Shown: positions 59,094 to 64,000 of the stretch, piece by piece
Position numbering within the stretch: position 1 is the stretch's first letter
Layout: each line of letters starts with the position of its first letter
From: Perognathus longimembris pacificus
Lineage: Eukaryota > Chordata > Mammalia > Rodentia > Heteromyidae
DNA: 64,000 nt
Assembly: GCF_023159225.1 (NCBI RefSeq)
Contig: NC_063168.1
Location: 61,545,398 to 61,609,397, forward strand
Reading direction: 5' to 3'
The notes under the pieces: generated by a model
The model's database searches: none
Told to the model about the DNA's origin: nothing
The model's input: only the letters and a program-made list of their open reading frames with translations
Made by a program: the position numbers and the translations under genes

Positions 59094-60342
59094 TAACTGC
59101 CCTGTTTGGAAAGTGCAAGCTTCTAGTGTCACAGCCACACCCTTGGGGTCCCAGACAGGCACTGCTTCTGTGAGGTTCTGCAGAGCAGGGAGTGCAGGGA
59201 GCTTCCTGGATCTGGAGCCAGAGCCCTTTCTGCGCCCTCTGGAGGCCAGGCTGGGTACTACAGTAGGGAAGGAGGAGGGGTTGGTAGCATCTAGGAAGCA
59301 GATAATCAAGCCTCAAAGAAGCTGGAGAACTATCCAGAATCACACAGGTGTTAAGAGGGTGGACCCCTTATCCCCACCTGTTAGCTGCTGCTGGGTGAAC
59401 CCCCATATGGATGACCCTAGCACTTCCATTTTCTCTACTGATGGGATACCATGGAGTCCGTGTGCACAGAACTTGGACCAGGGCACAAGGAACGGGGATT
59501 TTGCAGGAAGTGGACCTCAGCTTGCCATGCATTGGTAACAATGGAGGTGGTATAGCAGTGAGAACTATGTGCAGGAGGAGCTCCCCACTCTCACTGTCAC
59601 GGCCACCAGCAAGTCTAGCAGAGGCTTAAAAGCCTCTGATTCTGAGGTTCCTGCTGGACCAGCTGCCCTCTCACAGCCCTCCAAAGCCTCAGGCAGTGAA
59701 CCCTGGATTACCCCCTGAGGCTTCTCAGAGCACTGGCAGGTGAACAGCTCCCTCCTGCACCCTGGGGGTGTCTTGTCACACTGCAGTACCTCTGCGGATC
59801 CTGAGGATAGCAGCCCTATACTTGGCTATACTTGGGCATCAAGGGATGGGGACAGATGGGCCTGAGTCCCAGCTCACAGAAGGAGCTCGCCAGATCCTGG
59901 TGGAATGATAGCAACCTGAAAAGCCAGTTGGCAAAGATTCAGAGTAGGTCAGAGATTCACAAACTACACCCCAAGCAGTCATCAGCACTACTTGGACACT
60001 TGTCAGAAATTCATGTTCCCAGGCCACATCCCACCTGCCAAAGCAGCCCCAGAGGGGCAGCCAGTGGTGCGCACGGAGCTCCCTGGACTCTGTGTGTGGG
60101 GACTGCGCATGGGAAGCTTGGCGTTGGCAGTGGTGGGAGTACTAAACACCATGGAGATGGGCTCAGGCTGCAGGCCAGCATACCTTCCCCCTCCCACCAT
60201 TACAATTTGGAGGGTCAAGGGCATCCCCGTCGTCTGTGCTCTGGCAAGCACGTCAATGATTCCATTCTTTGAGAGCTGTTGATTTAGAAGCAAAGGAAGC
60301 AAGATGGTAACAAAGCCTGTGTGTGCTTTCATGTCCAGCCTT

Positions 60343-60515
60343 GGATTTGGTTCCGCTTGTTTACTCAGTCGGTGCTCTACCATTTGAGCCATACCTCTAG
60401 CCCAGCATTTTTGGGGGAAATAAAGTCCCATAAACTTTTTTGTACAAGCTGCAGCAAATCTCCAGGTCACAGCCTCCTGAGTGGCTAGGATTACAGACAT
60501 GTGTCAGTAGTCCTG
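60343..60515 (-). mobile_element. Degraded B1/ID-like SINE
   Basis: Reverse copy: tcggtgctctaccatttgag to gtggctaggattacagacat. Confidence 0.55.
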
Positions 60516-60786
60516 GCTATCCTTCTCCTTATAAAGACAAAACTGAGACGCCAGGAGCATTTCTCCCCAAGGCCTTCTCCCAGTGAAGACACACCAGGAC
60601 AGGACCCAGGCCTTCAACTGTGCTGCTCTGAGAAGAGTCTAGAAGCCTAGCTAGGCTTTGGAGTGGAGGAGTAGTGTACCTCCTGGTGGGTCAGTTGGCA
60701 GACATGGCTCTGAGCTCCTAGCGGAAACAGAATGATTCATTCAACATGGCTGCTCCTACTGCTTCCTCTTCACATAGTATGGAGGA

Positions 60787-60880
60787 TTTTTTTTTTTTTT
60801 TTTGGTCAGTACTGGGGTTTGAACTCAGGGCCTTGCACTTGCTAGGCAGGTGCTCTATTGAATGAGCCATGCCTCGGTCC
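60787..60880 (-). mobile_element. ID-like SINE monomer
   Basis: T run then ggtcagtactggggtttgaa to ctattgaatgagccatgcct. Confidence 0.65.
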
Positions 60881-61221
60881 TTCTGCTTTTAGTATGTTTG
60901 TTGCTTTTAGATAGGGATGGCCATAGACTTGTACTCCAGAAGTCTCAGTCTTTCTCCTTGCAAGCCTCTGGAGGGTGCTCAGTGGGGACTCAGGTGCACC
61001 CCACTTCTCACACCCTGATCCCATCTGTGTACATCACTGTCCCTTAGAGCCCTCCAGGGACAGGTACCTCACTCCTAGAACCACGCATGCGTGTGAGGCG
61101 TCATGAAGCAACCTTGGCCAACCCCGACTCCTGAGCCCCAGTCTCCAGTGTCCTTCCATCAGCCTCGCGGCTCTGCCTGGCCTCTTCCGTGAAGCTCCCA
61201 CGCCCCCTCTGCCGTTCGCAG

Positions 61222-61321
61222 GCTCATCGGGACCTTCCGCATGGTGCTACAGAAGGTGGTGGAGGACAACCACGTGGAGGTGACCGACACACTGATGGAT
61301 GACAACAACGCCATCATCAAG
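61222..61321 (+). CDS. OTOF: OTOF exon 4
   Basis: 100 bases, acceptor ttcgcag, donor gtgggt. One base completes Lys, then 33 codons from [14 protein letters not shown] to DDNNAIIK, ending in phase 0. C2A core strands. Confidence 0.96.
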
Positions 61322-62554
61322 GTGGGTTTCCCCGCAGCGTCCCTGGGCTTCCCCATCACCGGGTCACCTGGGGGCTGGCTTCACTTCATTTCTTCCACAT
61401 GGTAGGTGGTCTGAAGATGGATCCGTGTGTGCTGATGACAGGGAGAGGAGACTCAGGGAGACTCCGCCAGAGCTGCTCCACCTGATGGCCAGCCTAGAGC
61501 CCCAAGGGGCAGGCTGTACTTCTTGAGTGACCCCGCCCTTCCTACAGTGACAGTGCCAGGAGGGGTCATAGGGCTGCCATCCTTTCTTTAATAGGACCCA
61601 GCTCAGGAACCACTAAGGAGAGACCTCCTTCCTCACCCAAAGGCCAGACTGAGCCTTACAGAGCCTACTCTGCACAACCCATGTGGCTCTTCCTGGGGCC
61701 AGACCCTCCAGCAGGGAAGGTTCTACCCTATGTGTGGGTCACACCCCAGCACATGTACACAAGGGATGTGCAGCCCAGTGTCCAGTGCTCTTCCTGACAA
61801 AGGAGAGCAGGAAAGTCCTGCTCTGCTCTGCCTCTCTGAGCCTGATGAGTTCCTTGATCACTGCACATGGGCATTTGGCATGGTGGTGAGAAACCAGGCC
61901 CCTGGGTACCATCTGCAAAGTGACTAAAGTATGCATTGTCTAGATCAAGTGAGAATACACAGGAAGTACTGAGAAAGTAAGTACATAATAGGTGCTCCAC
62001 AAATAGGTAAATTAATAGCTATTATCTTCTACTTTTAGTTTGCACACATGGAAGTGGGGGTCTCCTATGACTCCACCCATAAGATAGGGCCTTATACAGC
62101 AACAGGCAGACATAGCCTGGGGTGCAGGAGGGGGCAGAACTATAGCTTCCAGAGCCAAAAGAGAACCACTGCCACTGAAAAGTGTTCTGATTGGAAGGCA
62201 GAAATTCCCACTGTGCCTGGTATTTCAAGACCCTCTGAGAACAAAGAGCTTGGCACGAGGGCTGCTTGAGGTCAGGGAGTGGGGTTCTGCCACCAAAGCA
62301 AGGGAGGAAAGGATGTAGAAGAAGCCCCAGCACCAGTGGGAATGAAAGGGTTGGAGAACATGGCAGCCTGTATGAAGAGAATACGGTGTGGGAGGTGAGA
62401 TGCGAAAGAACAGCACATGGGCAGGGATCCATAGACACAGCCACATTTGTATTTCTAGAATCACACTTAGGATCTTTGCAGGGGGAAGGGGTGGCGGGTG
62501 GTGGTGGTAGGACCTACGGGTCATCTAGCTCACAGACCACCAAGTTCTGTTACC

Positions 62555-62665
62555 CCCTTAGTGGATGAGAATGCTGAAGTCCTGGATGGGGAGTGGATTT
62601 GTCCAAAGTCAGAGAATAGAGGCAGCCTTGGGACAACAGAGCTTCAAATCCAGGCCACCATGTTG
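62555..62665 (+). repeat. MIR relic
   Basis: Fragments such as gtccaaagtcagagaataga and gagcttcaaatccaggcc follow the MIR pattern. Confidence 0.55.
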
Positions 62666-62729
62666 TTTCTATGAACTTATTTGGTCACACCAGAGGGGTT
62701 ATACTGGCTCAGGATAAAGGGCATCAGAG

Positions 62730-62830
62730 TTGAATTCAGGTAAGCAGGTTCAAATCCCAGCTTCAGCACTTCCTAACGACTTCAGGCAAGTAACTTAACT
62801 TCCTCATAAGTTAGGTTGGAGAGGCTGAAG
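62730..62830 (-). repeat. MIR relic
   Basis: Reverse MIR: ttcaaatcccagcttcagca and caagtaacttaacttcctca. Confidence 0.65.
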
Positions 62831-63509
62831 CATTGAAGTCAACTGCGTCTATGTGAAAGCATCTTCACATGACGTCTGGCAAAATGAGAGCTCAGAAAAG
62901 AGGTGCACCTTCCTCTTCCTTTGGGAAACCCAAGCCTGGACATGAGGGAGCCTAAGATGAGAGAAGACTGCCTGCCAGAACATTGAGAGCAAGTCACCCC
63001 CATCTGTGTCAAAGGCAACTCTGTCTGGGAAACTTCCATTCACCATGTGCATTGAGGAGGGAACTTGAGCCTTCCTGTACGTGGCAAGAAACTAGAGATA
63101 AAGGAGTCCAAAGACACAGATCGCTCACTTGTTAAGCTGGAGTCTGACTTTGGAGCTCTACTTTCCACAAAGGAAAAGCCCAGGACGTTCCCAAGATTTC
63201 CTTCTTCCAGGAGAGAGGGGGAATGAGGGAGTAGGAGAACGTGCTGGTTTCAGACACTCATAGGGAGCCCCAGAGCCCGACTCTCCTCCCACATCATTTG
63301 GTCTCATTGCCAGTGAGCCCCCTCTGATGTATGGATATAGCTTCAGTTCTGAAGACAAGGAAGTGACCTAGTCTCTAGGGCATATAGTTTCGACGGTGTA
63401 TATAGTAGACTCAGAGCACTGCCCCAGGCTCAGACTCAACTGGCCAATAGTGGGTGGAGCCAAGTGCAGACCATTGGGGACCAGGTCTGTTAAGCTTCTG
63501 AGTCTCTGA

Positions 63510-63764
<255 letters not shown>

Positions 63765-64000
63765 TAACAGGCTAGACCTTTGGAGTACCCACTGCTCCCA
63801 AAGACACAGGAAGAGATCTGGAGTCCCTGGAAGGCCTTCACCCAACCCCAAAGGCTTCTGGGGAGGCAATAGGAAACTCACATCAAGCTTGTGGGGCCAG
63901 GCCTCCCCCAAACCACCAGGGAAGCAAAAGGAAGTTGAGCTCTAACATGAAGGAAAGGAACTAGACCTTCTGCCTCTCTTGGGGAAATGGAAATTAGGAG

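Overview
This is nuclear DNA from a placental mammal, almost certainly a rodent. The genes are split into short exons with GT/AG boundaries, separated by introns of up to about 18 kb. SINEs, L1 fragments, old MIR/L2 relics and microsatellites fill most of the rest. The dominant SINEs are ID-type (tRNA-Ala-like) dimers and a B1-like head joined to an ID-like tail. That composition is compatible with Castorimorpha (beaver, kangaroo-rat or pocket-mouse lineage), but the species call is an inference from remembered repeat families and is weak.

Three genes are identified by their conceptual translations, in an order matching human 2p23.3 (inverted). (1) The last three coding exons of CIB4 on + (498-607, 1046-1134, 2059-2089), encoding EF-hands 3 and 4 and the C-terminus. 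(2) The complete four-exon coding sequence of CIMIP2C (FAM166C/C2orf70) on - (start codon 18443-18445, stop 3704-3706, 200 codons), with a poly(A) signal at 3644-3649 and a CpG-rich promoter. (3) The first five coding exons of OTOF on + (23920-23998, 42204-42262, 55758-55846, 61222-61321, 63582-63763), encoding residues 1 to about 169 of otoferlin; the gene continues beyond the right edge. CIB4 and CIMIP2C converge (stop codons about 1.6 kb apart); CIMIP2C and OTOF diverge (start codons about 5.5 kb apart). All junction phases close exactly and none of these exons is broken.

Region by region: 1-2.1 kb is the CIB4 3' end; 3.6-18.5 kb is CIMIP2C, with two inverted LTR-like repeats in its first intron; 18.5-23.6 kb is intergenic and holds a processed (LINE-mobilised) endogenous retrovirus transcript; 23.6-64 kb is OTOF, where introns 1 and 2 hold a nested old L1, a twin-primed L1, three L1 3' ends and several LTRs.

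I did not find an undescribed gene system. The most informative items are a forkhead site next to an RFX X-box in the CIMIP2C promoter (the expected wiring of a motile-cilium gene), and the R-U5-PBS...U3-R-poly(A) retroviral copy flanked by 15-bp target-site duplications. Human sequences were compared from memory, not by alignment.
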